Below are positions 36,746 to 46,914 of a stretch of 64,000 bases of DNA, piece after piece. Positions within the stretch are counted from its first letter, which is position 1. Every line of letters begins with the position of its first letter. Below the pieces are notes generated by a model. That model was not told where the DNA came from and ran no database searches. It worked only from the letters and a program-made list of their open reading frames with translations. The stretch is from NCBI GenBank assembly GCA_027579435.1, contig JANBPK010000001.1, forward strand, positions 1 through 64,000, in the 5' to 3' direction. The DNA comes from Candolleomyces eurysporus. Its lineage: Eukaryota > Basidiomycota > Agaricomycetes > Agaricales > Psathyrellaceae. The position numbers and the translations under genes are program-made.

Positions 36746-37098
36746 TTCTATCCATTTTCGAGGCTCGAGCAAACGCGGTTTCCCAATGGGCCTTTCACAC
36801 TTTCGATCGTAGCTGTACTATAGCCAGCACCCTGCAATAACAGATCCACACCAACCTTGAGTCGAGTCGGCGCTCGCTGTAACTACAAGCGTCTCACTGA
36901 GCTGAAAGGAAGGTAGGAAGACTAATACCATCCCCCAGAACGCAAGAAAGCCAGAGCGGGCTTGTCTCTAAGGCGCTTCAGTTGAATCCGGGTTTGCTGC
37001 AACCACAACCGTTCCAGAACCAAAAGAAAGGTAGGAAGGCCAATTATCATTTACCAGAAGACATAAAAGTTGGGGCAGGCTTATCCCCAGGACTGTTA
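36746..37098. other. Intergenic segment downstream of zinc-finger gene 2
   Basis: Contains two imperfect repeats about 120 bases apart (each with a variant of CCAGAAC/CCAGAAG and GAAAGGTAGGAAG). No gene was seen. Confidence 0.35.
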
Positions 37099-37946
37099 TC
37101 ACAGCTCCGGTCCTCCTAAAGCTAAGGCTGAATATTGGATCTCTGCTTGGCACAGCGGAGGACCGGGAGCCACAGCCAGGGCTGCATCAGCAGAAGCAAG
37201 CTGAGAGCCAAACTCTCCCTGTACGCCTTCGAATTCCTCATCCGAGGGCGCCTCGTCAGCGGCCAAATGCTCGTCATTGTCACCCTCGTCGTAGTAGTAA
37301 AGGGCGGCCNAAAAAATCTCCTTCCTGCTCCTGCTCCTCCTCTTCTCCTTCTATGTCTGCCCCAACAGATCTTGGCCAGATATGAGGATCGGCGATGAAA
37401 AGGCGATGCACACCTGACCCATAGTGTAGCGCGCATGCAGAAGCGGATTGGAACTTCTTGTGGCAGAAGTTGCATTGAAAAATAGGTTGTACTTTTACAG
37501 GCGGTCCATTGGTGTTGAGTGGTCGTTGGTTGGGTCCAGGCCCAATAGGCCCATGGCCTTTGCCAGCGCTCTTTTTTGCCTAAGTAGTAGTTTGAAGATA
37601 CCATCAGTTGGAGATTTCACCAATATAGAAAGATAATGGCTCAACTCACTCGTTTCTTTTCATGACGCCCAGTTTTTTCACCTTTACGAATGTCCAGATC
37701 CGAGCTTCCAAACTCGGGATGCTGACTCGTGTTGTGCTAGGAAGTGAAGGTCAGACGACTACCATGAGAGCGCACGATATACAATCAAGTTGATCTCACC
37801 AAGTGTAAAGCGCCAAAGGACCCAAAAGTCCTGTTACAAGAGGTGCATATCGAGCGCCAGTAGGTATGCCCTGTCTTTGCGCAATGGTCCTTCGCCTTCC
37901 ACTCCTTTGGAAACTTCTTGCTGCATGTGTTGCAACGCCAAAGCAT
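37099..37946 (-). CDS. C2H2 zinc-finger protein 2
   Basis: Paralogue of zinc-finger protein 1 with the same three-exon layout. Start MLWRCNTCSKKFPKEWKA at 37946. Fingers: CNTCSKKFPKEWKAKDHCAK..H, CTSCNRTFGSFGALHL completed after the first intron by H, and CNFCHKKFQSASACALHYG..H; the third finger of protein 1 is missing. An acidic stretch (EGEEEEQEQEGDF) leads to the shared motif APGPPLCQAEIQ near the C-terminus; the gene stops at 37099. The N at 37310 before six A breaks the frame within the acidic region exactly where paralogue 1 reads through, so the gene is probably intact. Function unknown; see protein 1 for finger type. Confidence 0.72.
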
Positions 37947-38059
37947 CTGATATTCAGCGGGAGTGGACGCACGAGCGAAGGAAGGTCAAGGTGTGGAAGA
38001 AGAGAGAACCCCTGCTGCCAGATATCTCAAACGTAAGCCTCAAGTCAAGGGATTAATGA

Positions 38060-38420
38060 ACGTTACTACAGACTCAACCGACTGGATAGGAAGCAAGAAG
38101 CAGAAGAAGATTTCCCAGGGCCAAACCTCGCGCAGGCAACGTGGGCGAGCAGCTGATCTGGGAAGAGATACTCATGATCTTCACGAGGCAATCCCAGATC
38201 CGATCAATTGAGCAACAGGAATACCATGAGTCCGACCCGGATGGTATCCATCATTTGTGCTCTAAGTAATTCAAAAGTGTAGCAGCCTCATGCAGCAACG
38301 TCATCTTGCAACCTCGAGATAATACCGATTTCCAGCCTGAGCACCATAGGTCATTTCCTGTGCCTGGTTGCTTAAGCGCTCGCTTAGCGCTTAAACTTCC
38401 GAGATCTAAGGCTAATTGGA
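38060..38420. repeat. Shared upstream module of the zinc-finger genes, copy 2
   Basis: Begins about 115 bases upstream of zinc-finger gene 2 and repeats the blocks of copy 1: GCAACGTGGGCGAGCAGCTG, ATCTTCACGAGGCAATCCCA, a variant of the GCAGCAACGTCATC block, and GCGCTTAAACTTCCGAG. This supports joint duplication of gene and promoter. Confidence 0.65.
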
Positions 38421-38499
38421 GATGAGAGAGGCACAACGACTCGAATTGCTCCTGCAGCTCCCTTGTGACCTGCTTGTGTTCTTCGATCGTCATCGCTGT

Positions 38500-38930
38500 G
38501 ATGTTCAACAAGTCTCCCCTTTTCCGAAAATATGGCTGCACGATCGTCCCTCAGTCCGAACCTTATCTTTGCCCATCCCTCCAAATCCAGCACTCGTCTG
38601 ATAATCCTTCAGCAGCTGGTGCTGTGGCACGCTATTTACGCCCTTGGGGAGGAAGAACTTCTGATTTGAGCCCATCGGCGACGCTTGCAACTTGTTCAAG
38701 ATCTCTGCTTGAGCGGACGTGTTCAACACGTATTTTGAACCTGGAATAATATCGAGAGAAAGAACCGGAAATCTGAGAGAGAGGGACGCTGGGCTGGTCA
38801 CCACTCAGATGGTGGGCTGGTGTCCTGGACCTTCACTGAAACTTTCTCCAACAGAGCCTGTCCCTGTGTTCTTTGAGATTGAGGATTTGAGCTGCGTCTG
38901 AACCTTACCACTGAATTGAGCAGCCGAATA
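38500..38930 (-). pseudogene. UBR1 first-exon duplicate
   Basis: Encodes a recognisable copy of the start of UBR1: KYVLNTSAQAEILNKLQAS, MGSNQKFFLPKGVNSVPQHQ and CSHIFGKGETC, with roughly three quarters identity. Similarity extends into the UBR1 leader. It ends at the first UBR1 splice site and lacks the UBR box and everything after it. The first 25 codons are disrupted by indels. It cannot make a ligase; it is a by-product of the segmental duplication. Confidence 0.85.
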
Positions 38931-39245
38931 AAAAAAAGCCGAAGGAGATGGCCTAGGGCCGAATGTCGGGCGGGCAACGTGGGTAGAAGCCAAACAGCTG
39001 ACCTCCCACGAATGGAGGCTCATAGCTTCGCGAGGCGACCCCGGATCCGATTAACGAAACGGAAACTTACCATGAATCCGAGTCGGAGGATGTACGTCAT
39101 TCTCCCTGCAGTAGAGTCGTGCAGCAACGCCATCCTGCAACTAGTACAGATCGCCAGCCTGTGTATCATTCGCGCGTCCGGTTGCATAAGCGCCTGCGCA
39201 GCACTTAGACTTCCAGGTCAAGATGAAGTATCATTCGAGGCGAGA
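38930..39245. repeat. Shared upstream module, orphan copy 3
   Basis: Repeats the blocks of copies 1 and 2 (GCGGGCAACGTGGGTAGAAG, AACAGCTGACCTCC, GCGAGGCGACCCCGGATCCG, TACGTCATTCTCCCTGCAG, GCGCCTGCGCAGCACTTAGA). No zinc-finger gene lies next to it; the UBR1 first-exon duplicate occupies that place. It is therefore an orphan promoter module. Confidence 0.62.
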
Positions 39246-40199
39246 GGCACAATGCTCGGCCGCATATGCTTCCGTTAAACTATTAGTACGCTGCTATATA
39301 CTGTCGTTTCACGGTGAACTCGGTGGGTCGCTGAGCTTTCGTCCGAATTGCCTCCCCTGCTGCACCAAGGCTGACGCCACTGAATGGCGAATGATGTGCA
39401 AGCGGTAGTTGCGACTCGAAGACAAAGCAAAGCGATAAGTACTCTAAGGGTACCATCATGGCAGCGCAATCTCGGGCGCAGTGATGGCTCGTTCAAGCTT
39501 AGCTCGAACTTGAGTTTCACGAAGGTCAAGTCCGGTTTTCCAAACCTTTGACATTCGGCCCCGTTAGATTGTTTAATTGGATACGCCACCAAACAAATAT
39601 CAAAAGCAGATTCCAGTTTTCCCTGTTCTTTCGTTTCCCCGACACCTGAAACAGGAACCCTCATGCGTCATGCAGCCGATTAAGCCGCGCGCGGAGGTGC
39701 GCGGGGCGTACCTAAAAAGGGGAGAAGGAGGGGGACGATAATATCGTCTTTGGTGCACCACTCTGTTCACGATAGTTACCGTCTTTTGGTGCACCAAAAC
39801 CACAGCACCAGGTGCGTCATGCTGAGTCATCATTTCTCGCGCCTTGCCGACAAGCGCTCCCAGCGCTTAAGCACAGACTTCTAAGTCGGGATGAAACGTT
39901 ATTTCGCGTCAAGATCTTATTGCGGGATCAATCAAATAGAAGGAGCAGGCGCACTGCCAATATCTCAGCGATTGATATAGCGCATGATGAGCAGCTGTCC
40001 TGTGAACGAGACATTCATTATCGACTGAGAACAAGGGCTGAACATTTCCGTCCGGACTCGAAGCAGGGATTATGAACGCCGACTACTCGATTGGTCCATC
40101 AGAAGAGCTCGACGAGTAGCCTGCAAATTGATGATCACACGCAATTTACACGTAGTCAGCCTGACGACAGAATTGACGGCACTCATGAACGACATAACT
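39246..40199. other. Intergenic region with palindromic repeats
   Basis: No gene was seen. It contains a weak fourth trace of the module end (GCGCTTAAGCACAGACTTCT near 39866), the palindromic pair at 39734-39796 and a TGAGTCA site at 39823-39829. The right end is the 3' flank of GTPase gene 1. Confidence 0.4.
39734..39796. promoter_or_regulatory. Cluster of palindromes with duplicated TGGTGCACCA
   Basis: GACGATA-A-TATCGTC is a perfect inverted repeat (39734-39748). The palindrome TGGTGCACCA follows at 39751-39760 and recurs at 39787-39796, each preceded by CGTCTT. The centres are 36 bases apart. The layout suggests a binding site for a dimeric factor or a small structured transcript; no factor is known. 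Confidence 0.4.
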
Positions 40200-41368
40200 C
40201 TAGTCACGAACTTTCAATNGGGGGGACACTAGGATAGTAGAGGTGTTAGCGTATCTAACCACTGNAAAAAAAATTAGCACACACCATGGAGAGCTACTGT
40301 CACTCTTCAGACGGAGCAGCCGCTTCACCCGGTTCACAAAGCCATCGTCGACGGGGAATTCCTTTAACTGTTCCTCCTTCTCCTGGGACAGATCCTTCGT
40401 CTGGGGATCCCCTAGCCAGCTTTCCAACTTCTCTTTGAGCTTCTGTGCTGCCTCTGTTTCCGCAACCCGCTTCCCCAACTCAACCAATTCTTTTTGAATT
40501 TGGACCGCGACCGTATGTTTTTCCACAATGTATTCGATGATGTCGTTTGTGTCGCGTTTAGGCTCCTTGACGTCGATACGCCTATAGATAGCGCCCTGGT
40601 CCAAAGCTTCCTTCCAAAATTCTTTGAGCTCTCCCTCTCGAACTGGTCCAGCTGACGGGTTGAACAGAACCGTCTCCCATTGCGTCGAGGCCATCACAAC
40701 ACTTCTGAGTGCGATCGGCCCGCAGATGCTGCGAAAGAGTTCATAGCTCAGGAGCGCTGAGCCTGCCATACGAACTTGGCCAATGCTATGGAGATAAACG
40801 AGGCCGGCGACCTTTACCTTCAGGTCTCTGCTCTCGTATCTGAAAGACCCCAAATTAGTTTATATACACAGTTGACGGCGAACGAAAAGAGACTGACACT
40901 GAAGCGAGCCAAACAGAGATTTTCCTCAGGGTCTCGCGTTCACCCTCTTCGGTATCATCAAAACCAGGTGTGTCAACAAGCACGAGGCGACGTTGAGGGC
41001 ACACTGGATGAGTTGAAGGAAGTGTAAATGTGGCGACGCCCATTTCCTTCGTGCACGATTTCAGACCGTGATGCACCTTCATGAGGCCCTCGGCGCCACA
41101 GAATCTGTTAATGAACTACTGAAAGCTTCAGGAGAGGTTTTGAAGACATTGAAAGGAGAGCCGCACAGTGCTCTTTCCCGCCCCAGTCAGACCCATTACG
41201 CTAGGGGCATGTGAGAACGATCGGATGGTGGGGAAAAAGTAAAACCACTGACACAATGATCAAATCATCCGGATGTGCATCTTTGAAGAGTTGATCTTCA
41301 GGCGTAATATCAAGTTGATAATTGGACTTTACAGGGATAGGTGTTGGCTCGAGAGGAAGAGATGCCAT
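40200..41368 (-). CDS. AIG1-like GTPase 1
   Basis: P-loop GTPase of the AIG1/IAN-like family expanded in mushrooms. Start MASLPLEPTPIPVKSNY at 41368; an in-frame Met 81 bases upstream is also possible. After HPDDLIIV an intron leads to G1 VMGLTGAGKST, then FINRFCGAEG. Other landmarks are the switch threonine in LKSCTKE, G3 LVLVDTPGFDDTEEGE, KVAGLVYLHSIGQVRM and the G4 position MASTQWETV. A helical region follows (KELVELGKRVAETEAAQKL) and a basic end FVNRVKRLLRLKSDSS. Two N calls (40265 and 40219) at the very 3' end leave the last residues and stop uncertain. Such proteins switch between GTP and GDP and may assemble on membranes; the role here is unknown. Confidence 0.8.
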
Positions 41369-43477
41369 CGGTAAATGTGGAAACCTCAGGAAAGCCGGAT
41401 GGGTTTTAACGGCAGAGCTCTCAGAGATCCATCCAATCGCGGGGTTCAAAAGTGGATCACAACGAGGTATTAAATCAGCAATGATTCTCCGTCCTCAAGG
41501 ACTTTGCCTTATTCATCAAACGGTGAAGGCATCATGGAGGCGAACCCGTATTATATCCTTTGGTTCAGTAGGTTCTGAACCCAATAGGAGGAAGCGGTTT
41601 TGAAATGATCGGGTAACAATGAGATGGGCTTTCTGAACTTACCAAAGGACTCGCCGGTGACAGACTCCCAAAAAAATCCTCCTTGGGGGTTTCACCGGCC
41701 GCTGACTCCAGAGGCTCGACTTTCCCTATCGATTAGCCGTTTCGGAAGGTGGGGTGACGGAGAATCCCATATTATGGTCAGGAGATCCCTAGCTAGTATA
41801 CGCGCAGCCATCACATAGAATTAGTCCTCCAATAAAACCATAGTAAGTGTCTTTCTTCCTTGGTTTGCGGAGAACATCCGCATCAGCTGTGGGTGAGAGA
41901 ATCATACACAAAATAATCATCCGCTCTGGTTCAGGCATGCGAAATTTGTAGCGCCTCGTCAGATGGCTTTCACAAGGTGTGAATTAAGCGTAACCCCAAT
42001 TAAGCCCTTTCACATTGCCTTGCTCGCATCTGGGCCTTATGAAATTGGGACAATGTGCGTCTCGTCCGTCGACCTCGATGGATTGTCAAGGCGGGCTGGT
42101 CGAGCTCCAAATTGAGCCGGAGAACACAGTATCCCGAAGAACTTCAACACTTCAACAGGCACTCCTACTAGCAAATCAATTTCATGAACAGCTCGCTTTG
42201 CGCCGCCACCTTCCTTTTAATGCTGGCTATCAGATCCTGCCAAAGTATGCCCTGCAATAATATGCCTGGAGTTTGACCGGATCCAATCGTGATAGCCCCC
42301 ATTTCACAGCTGGAACTTTAAAACTGAAATACTACGCAAAGCTCGACATCTTATCGATCTCTCTCGATCATTGAAGCACCTATCCTAACCTCGTGCTGCA
42401 CATGAGGCATCGACATTCAGTTTATGATTTATGTGGCGCTAATATCAAATGGTTCTATATCTAATCCTACCGAACTGAAAGGCTCTACCATCCATATCGA
42501 GAGACTGGCTAAAATAGCATTTCCTTGGACCCGCACAACCCTAAAAATGACCGCAGGTGCCAACCACCTCCGTTGTATCCGAGTCGCATTTTACTTACTC
42601 ATTCTCCCAAGCTTCCAAAGGTTCTCGGCGTGCCCAAATTTCCCCGGCGCGTGCGCCGGCTGAAGGAAGCCTGAGGCTAGATTTCCTCAGGTTGAGAAGT
42701 TCGAGCTCCCAAAGGTCAAGATCACAACCCTACTTGTCACACGTTATCAAAGTGGGTCGCACTGTCCATCAGCTGAAGCTAGGTCTTGCTTTAGAAAGGC
42801 TATTCCAACCGAGATTGGGCAAGAGAAATCCCAGATACATTATCGTTCCCATCGGAGCGCTGGTAGTACAGCGTCAATGGTGATGGAAAACGAGAACTGC
42901 CAGAAGTTGATCTATGAAGCCGCGTCACCCACGATACCCTACTTCTACCGAGTCTACGAACTAACCAAAGAATCACTGCTAGCCTATGATCTGGCCCTTG
43001 CTGTAATGAACAAGGTTTGGGAAATATGGCCATGGCTCCAACTCACGCTCGTCCCGCCTTCCGAGGGGCTGTCACGGGCGTCTGATAGTGCTGTGTGTTG
43101 GGTTCGGCTTGCGATACTCGCCGGCGTCTTGAGAAATGGCCAACAATCAATAACCCCTAAGCATTACCTACGGGAGACTTCTAGCCCAGAGTGGGTTAAG
43201 CTTCGCTTGGGTGGGAAGCCCGGCGGCTACTAAAACTTCGGGACGACCCTACCCCAAAAGGAGGAGAACCTGACTAGGAGTCTTTTTTGAGTTCCATTTC
43301 TCATCTAAATTACCCTATTTATTTGATCAGATAATTGTGTTCCCAAGTCCTCCAACCCGTATACATGGTGCTGTAAAGTAGTAAAGGCGCCTATGTTAAG
43401 CGCCTGAGCCCAAGTACACAACACAGCGTCAGTGCTAGTTTCGATAAATGGGCAGTTTGTGACGAGGTATGCTTCTC
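41369..43477. other. Intergenic region of 2.1 kb, no supported gene
   Basis: Between two GTPase genes that point away from each other. The first few hundred bases are the upstream flank of GTPase 1. Open frames at 42015-42260, 42557-42883 and 42877-43233 on the plus strand do not resemble known proteins and do not join across plausible introns. No transposon ends or RNA gene were recognised. Confidence 0.4.
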
Positions 43478-44454
43478 ATGGCATTCTTACTTTCTGTCCT
43501 TTGGCGAGCGCTTTTTGAACGACGCCAAACCATCTCCCAACCTCCACACCAGAATGCGACCGGCGACGTGACTCTTTTGTACAGTTTATGCCTGATTTCT
43601 TTTCTGCTTAGTTGCTGACTGAAACCTCGGCAGTATTATTGGGCCAACGGGAGTAGGCAAGAGCACTGTAAGTGGACATCTCAGTACCTACTTCGAGTTA
43701 CAGCATGCTGACGCCCCCTTTTGCCAATTGACGGTGATGAAACCAATCATGTTCATACCTTCTATCCTTAGTTTATCAACGGCATCGTAGGCCGTCAGGC
43801 TGCACAAGTCGGACATGGGCTTTCTACTTGTACTCAAATCTTTGAGTCTCATCGGTATGAGCTGCCACAAGACTCCGGAATCTACCCGAGAAAGCCATTG
43901 GTGCTGGTAGACACTCCGGGATTCGACGATACCGACATGCATGATTCGGCCAGAGTCTTCAAAGGAATCGCTCAATGGCTTGCTGAGTGCGTAGAGCTCC
44001 CACCCGCTATCATTTTCCCTAGGCCAACTCTCTTTTCTCCTATGCATTCTCAATTGCCAGATGCCCCAAGAGACAGGATAGGTCGCCTCAAGTAGTAGGA
44101 TTTGTCTACTTACAAGACATTTCCCAAAGGCGCATAAACAAGCGTCAAAATGTAGACTTTCTACGACTTCAGGAGCTACTCAAAGTTGGGAGCGCTGTGT
44201 CGCACTCCAGGTTGGTTTTAGTTACATATCGATGGCCGCCAGTTCCACCGCCTCTGCCTCCTGCCCATGTGCAAATTTCCAATGAAAATTCACCGGGATC
44301 AGCCTCGTTGGTCTACCAGCAAGCAGTCAATAGGGAGAATGAGCTAGAGCACCAGTTTTGGAAGCAATTGCTGGACAAGGGGGCAAGAATGGTGCGGGTG
44401 GAAGATTCTGTTCATGACCCAACCAAGGTTGTACTGGAGGTTCTAAAGTCTTGA
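43478..44454 (+). CDS. AIG1-like GTPase 5 (divergent, short)
   Basis: Four exons (43478-43578, 43634-43667, 43772-43986, 44061-44454) give a continuous protein despite short single frames. It begins MAFLLSVLWRALFERRQ, a hydrophobic start unlike the paralogues. G1 is IIGPTGVGKST, then FINGIVGRQAAQ; the switch region is LSTCTQIFE and G3 is LVLVDTPGFDDTDMHD. After VVGFVYLQDISQRRIN the usual G4 segment (ATTHWD in paralogues) is replaced by VLVTYRWPPVPPPLPP. The family segment FWKQLLDKGARMVRVED follows and the protein stops at VLEVLKS. The long helical C-terminus and basic end of GTPases 1-3 are absent. It may be a specialised or regulatory variant, or an early stage of decay; no disabling change is visible. 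Confidence 0.72.
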
Positions 44455-44923
44455 AGCCTAACCTCTTCATATTTCCTACGACTCGAGTGTGTGGTATCGT
44501 ACGTCACTAGTCACCGCTGTATATGTCCGTTCTAGATGAATTGGATTCATTTATTGATCTAGTCAGTCCTGTGGATAGAGAGCGCCAGGCGTTCATGTAT
44601 CCAAATGCTGAGCCCCTTCAGATTGATGAAGACAAATACGAGCTGAGTATCATTAAAGCCGTCTGCTAGAGGGATACGACTGGCGCCAATCAAGGAACGG
44701 AAAGTGGAAAACTTGAAGACAAGAATATATGATTGTACCATAAACCAGACCGTAGACATTACAACTGCGAAACGGGACTACCCTTTGTTATGATTGTAGG
44801 TATGCTTTCTTCAATGCTCGAATACAAGCTACTCAGGAGAAAAGGATGATTCATAATGACTCACGAGAGGTCGTAAGTCGCAGACGGGGGTGTGGGTTAC
44901 GCTAAACGACGGGCTCGATGCCA
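44455..44923. other. Gap between convergent GTPase 5 and zinc-finger 3
   Basis: A 469-base segment holding two 3' flanks. No gene was seen; a 66-codon minus-strand frame at 44559-44759 has no recognisable feature. Confidence 0.35.
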
Positions 44924-45808
44924 CTATGACTTGAGTGCTCTAAGAGCTGCGACCAAGTCCTGGATCTCGGCTTGAAACAGTGGAGGTCCAGGTGTTTCTT
45001 GCGAGGGTACATTGCCAGAGCTTGCGTCCCATAGCTGTTCGACCCAAGCGAGCTGAGAGCCAAACTCCCCCTCGTCGTCCGGCGCCTCATCCCCAGCTGC
45101 AAATTCGTCATCATCGAAGTCACCGTCCAGAAGTTCTTCTTCGTCTTCCTCAACTTTAGCAGTCGTAGTGAAGGTCGGCCCACTATTAGTGCTAGCATGA
45201 CTATGCATAGCTCCAAGGTGCTGTGTACGGGCGGAAGCAGTCTTGAATTCTTTGGAGCAGACCGTGCACCGATACGCTCCAGCCCCATAGTTAGCCGTGA
45301 TCGTAGCCAAGGTTGGTCCGCTGTTGGTGCCAACGCGGCCATGCACAGCTCTAAGGTGCTGTGCACAGCCGGAAGCGGTCTTGAAATCTTGGTAGCAGAC
45401 CGTGCACCGATGCGCTCCAGGTCCTGCCCCATAGTTAGCCTTGAACTTCTGAAGTTACCGATAGTCAGCATGGCTCTTCGCCTTGGATCAAAATAGCATA
45501 CTCCTTTAACGACTCAAACTTACTCTTTTCTTTTCACGATGTTTGTTATTTCCACGCATTTTCAGACGCATGTAATTTCCTAGCTCGGGATGGAGGGACA
45601 TGTTATGCTAGGAAGAGAAAGTCAAACGAGAGCGAGAATGAGATACGACTGGGTTGCTTACATTGTGTAAATCGTATACAGAACCGAAGAACCTGTTGCA
45701 AGAGGTACAGGTCTGGAGCTTGTAGGTATGTCCCGTCGCTTTGCAATGGTCCTTGATCACCTCCTCCTTCAAAGATTTTTTCTTGCAATTACTGCAATGA
45801 TAAGGCAT
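44924..45808 (-). CDS. C2H2 zinc-finger protein 3
   Basis: Paralogue of zinc-finger proteins 1 and 2. Start MPYHCSNCKKKSLKEEV at 45808. Fingers: CSNCKKKSLKEEVIKDHCK..H, CTSCNRFFGSVYDLHN completed after the intron, CTVCYQDFKTASGCAQHLR..H and CTVCSKEFKTASARTQHLG..H; the last two appear to be a recent internal duplication because the DNA around 45180-45440 is repeated. An acidic stretch (EEDEEELLDGDFDDDEF) and the shared C-terminal motif TPGPPLFQAEIQDLVAAL complete the protein. Introns fall where they do in the paralogues. Part of the upstream module is found at 45955-46140. Function unknown. Confidence 0.8.
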
Positions 45809-45954
45809 CTCTTGTTAGATGAGAGAGTCGGTGTGAGAGAACGAAGTCGAGGTAGGGAAGGCAGAGACGTCGAAGGCAAGCCACGAGTCCAAGGGCTGGA
45901 TGAACTATCTTTTGAGCCTTACAATGAACCAAACCGTTTGAATAGAAAGAATTG

Positions 45955-46140
45955 TAAGAAGACTGCCCCTTATGTCGTACAGGCAACGTGGGCAGAAGAC
46001 GAACAACCGATCTGCGAGGAGACGGTCATGAACTTCATGAGGCAACCCCAAATATGATTGAACAACGGAAAGTTGCCGTTTGCCGTGGGGACGGCATATG
46101 TCATCTTACTGCGGACTATCCGAATGTGTAGGTGTATTGG
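45955..46140. repeat. Shared upstream module, partial copy 4
   Basis: About 150 bases upstream of zinc-finger gene 3, blocks matching copies 1-3 are present but more diverged: GGCAACGTGGGCAGAAGACG, AACTTCATGAGGCAACCCCA, and a variant of the TATGTCAT...CTGCGGACTA block. The GCGCTTAAAC end is not found. Confidence 0.5.
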
Positions 46141-46914
46141 CCAGATAGCCCGAATTTTGGAATCCAATGAACAGCCAGAATCAAATTCCAGTTGTCCATA
46201 CCAATTTATACTAGCCGGTGTTCGGATAAACGTATTTGGATACAGCATCAACTGAACTCTAGGACATTCACAAATGAACCTTCTTCTTAGGGAACCCTAA
46301 ATATCACCAGAAAGGTCAGAACGTGGCTCTAGCTCGCTGGCAAATGACCCTCCTCTATCGACACCTCTCCTGAAAAAAAATTCAATCTCGATGTAAACGG
46401 GTGAGGAAAAATTTACGACGGCCAGAGCAAGGAGTTTCCGCCATTCGGTTCGTCCATGACTACGATTGTTCACCGTCGACAAGAGCTGATGCCTTTGGGC
46501 TCCAGCACTCCCTCTATATAAGGGAAGTCAAAAAGGAAGAATATAGCCAACGAGATTTCTTTTCGGAAGACGAAAGACCTCGGTCGTCTGCAGATACAGG
46601 TTAGAGAACGACCAGCCTCCTCAGTGAACTGGAATATAAGAATGAGAGCTCACAGGCGTGAAAGAAACCCCTTGGAATCATGAGGACCACAAATGCGGGA
46701 ATGGAAGACTTGGTTGAGCGTTGTAATGTCCTGAGAGCCCTGTGCAAACCAATTGCCGAATCTAGAGGGGAACGGCAAAGAAATGAGGATCGATACTCAG
46801 ATCACTCATTGAAGATAAGTCAAGCTGAGACAGAGGGGTATATTGCAGTGCGGAGAATCCAAGAGCATCCCGAATCCAAGATCGAGCATGCCTCCTACGG
46901 AAGTATAAGTTTCG
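46141..46914. other. Intergenic region downstream of MED21
   Basis: No gene was recognised. A plus-strand frame at 46680-47036 overlaps the MED21 exons antisense and is not credible. The segment holds the MED21 3' flank and distal upstream DNA of zinc-finger gene 3. Confidence 0.35.

Noticed and set aside
36174..39245. Repeated modules considered as transposon ends
   Set aside because: No terminal inverted or long terminal repeats, target-site duplications or transposase remnants were seen; tandem segmental duplication explains the order better.
42877..43233. 118-codon plus-strand frame
   Set aside because: No recognisable motif, no paralogue in the window and no plausible splice partners.
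43478..44454. First read as a GTPase pseudogene because frames are short
   Set aside because: Choosing the donor GTGCGT at 43987 and the GTACAG donor at 43579 gives one continuous protein without stops.
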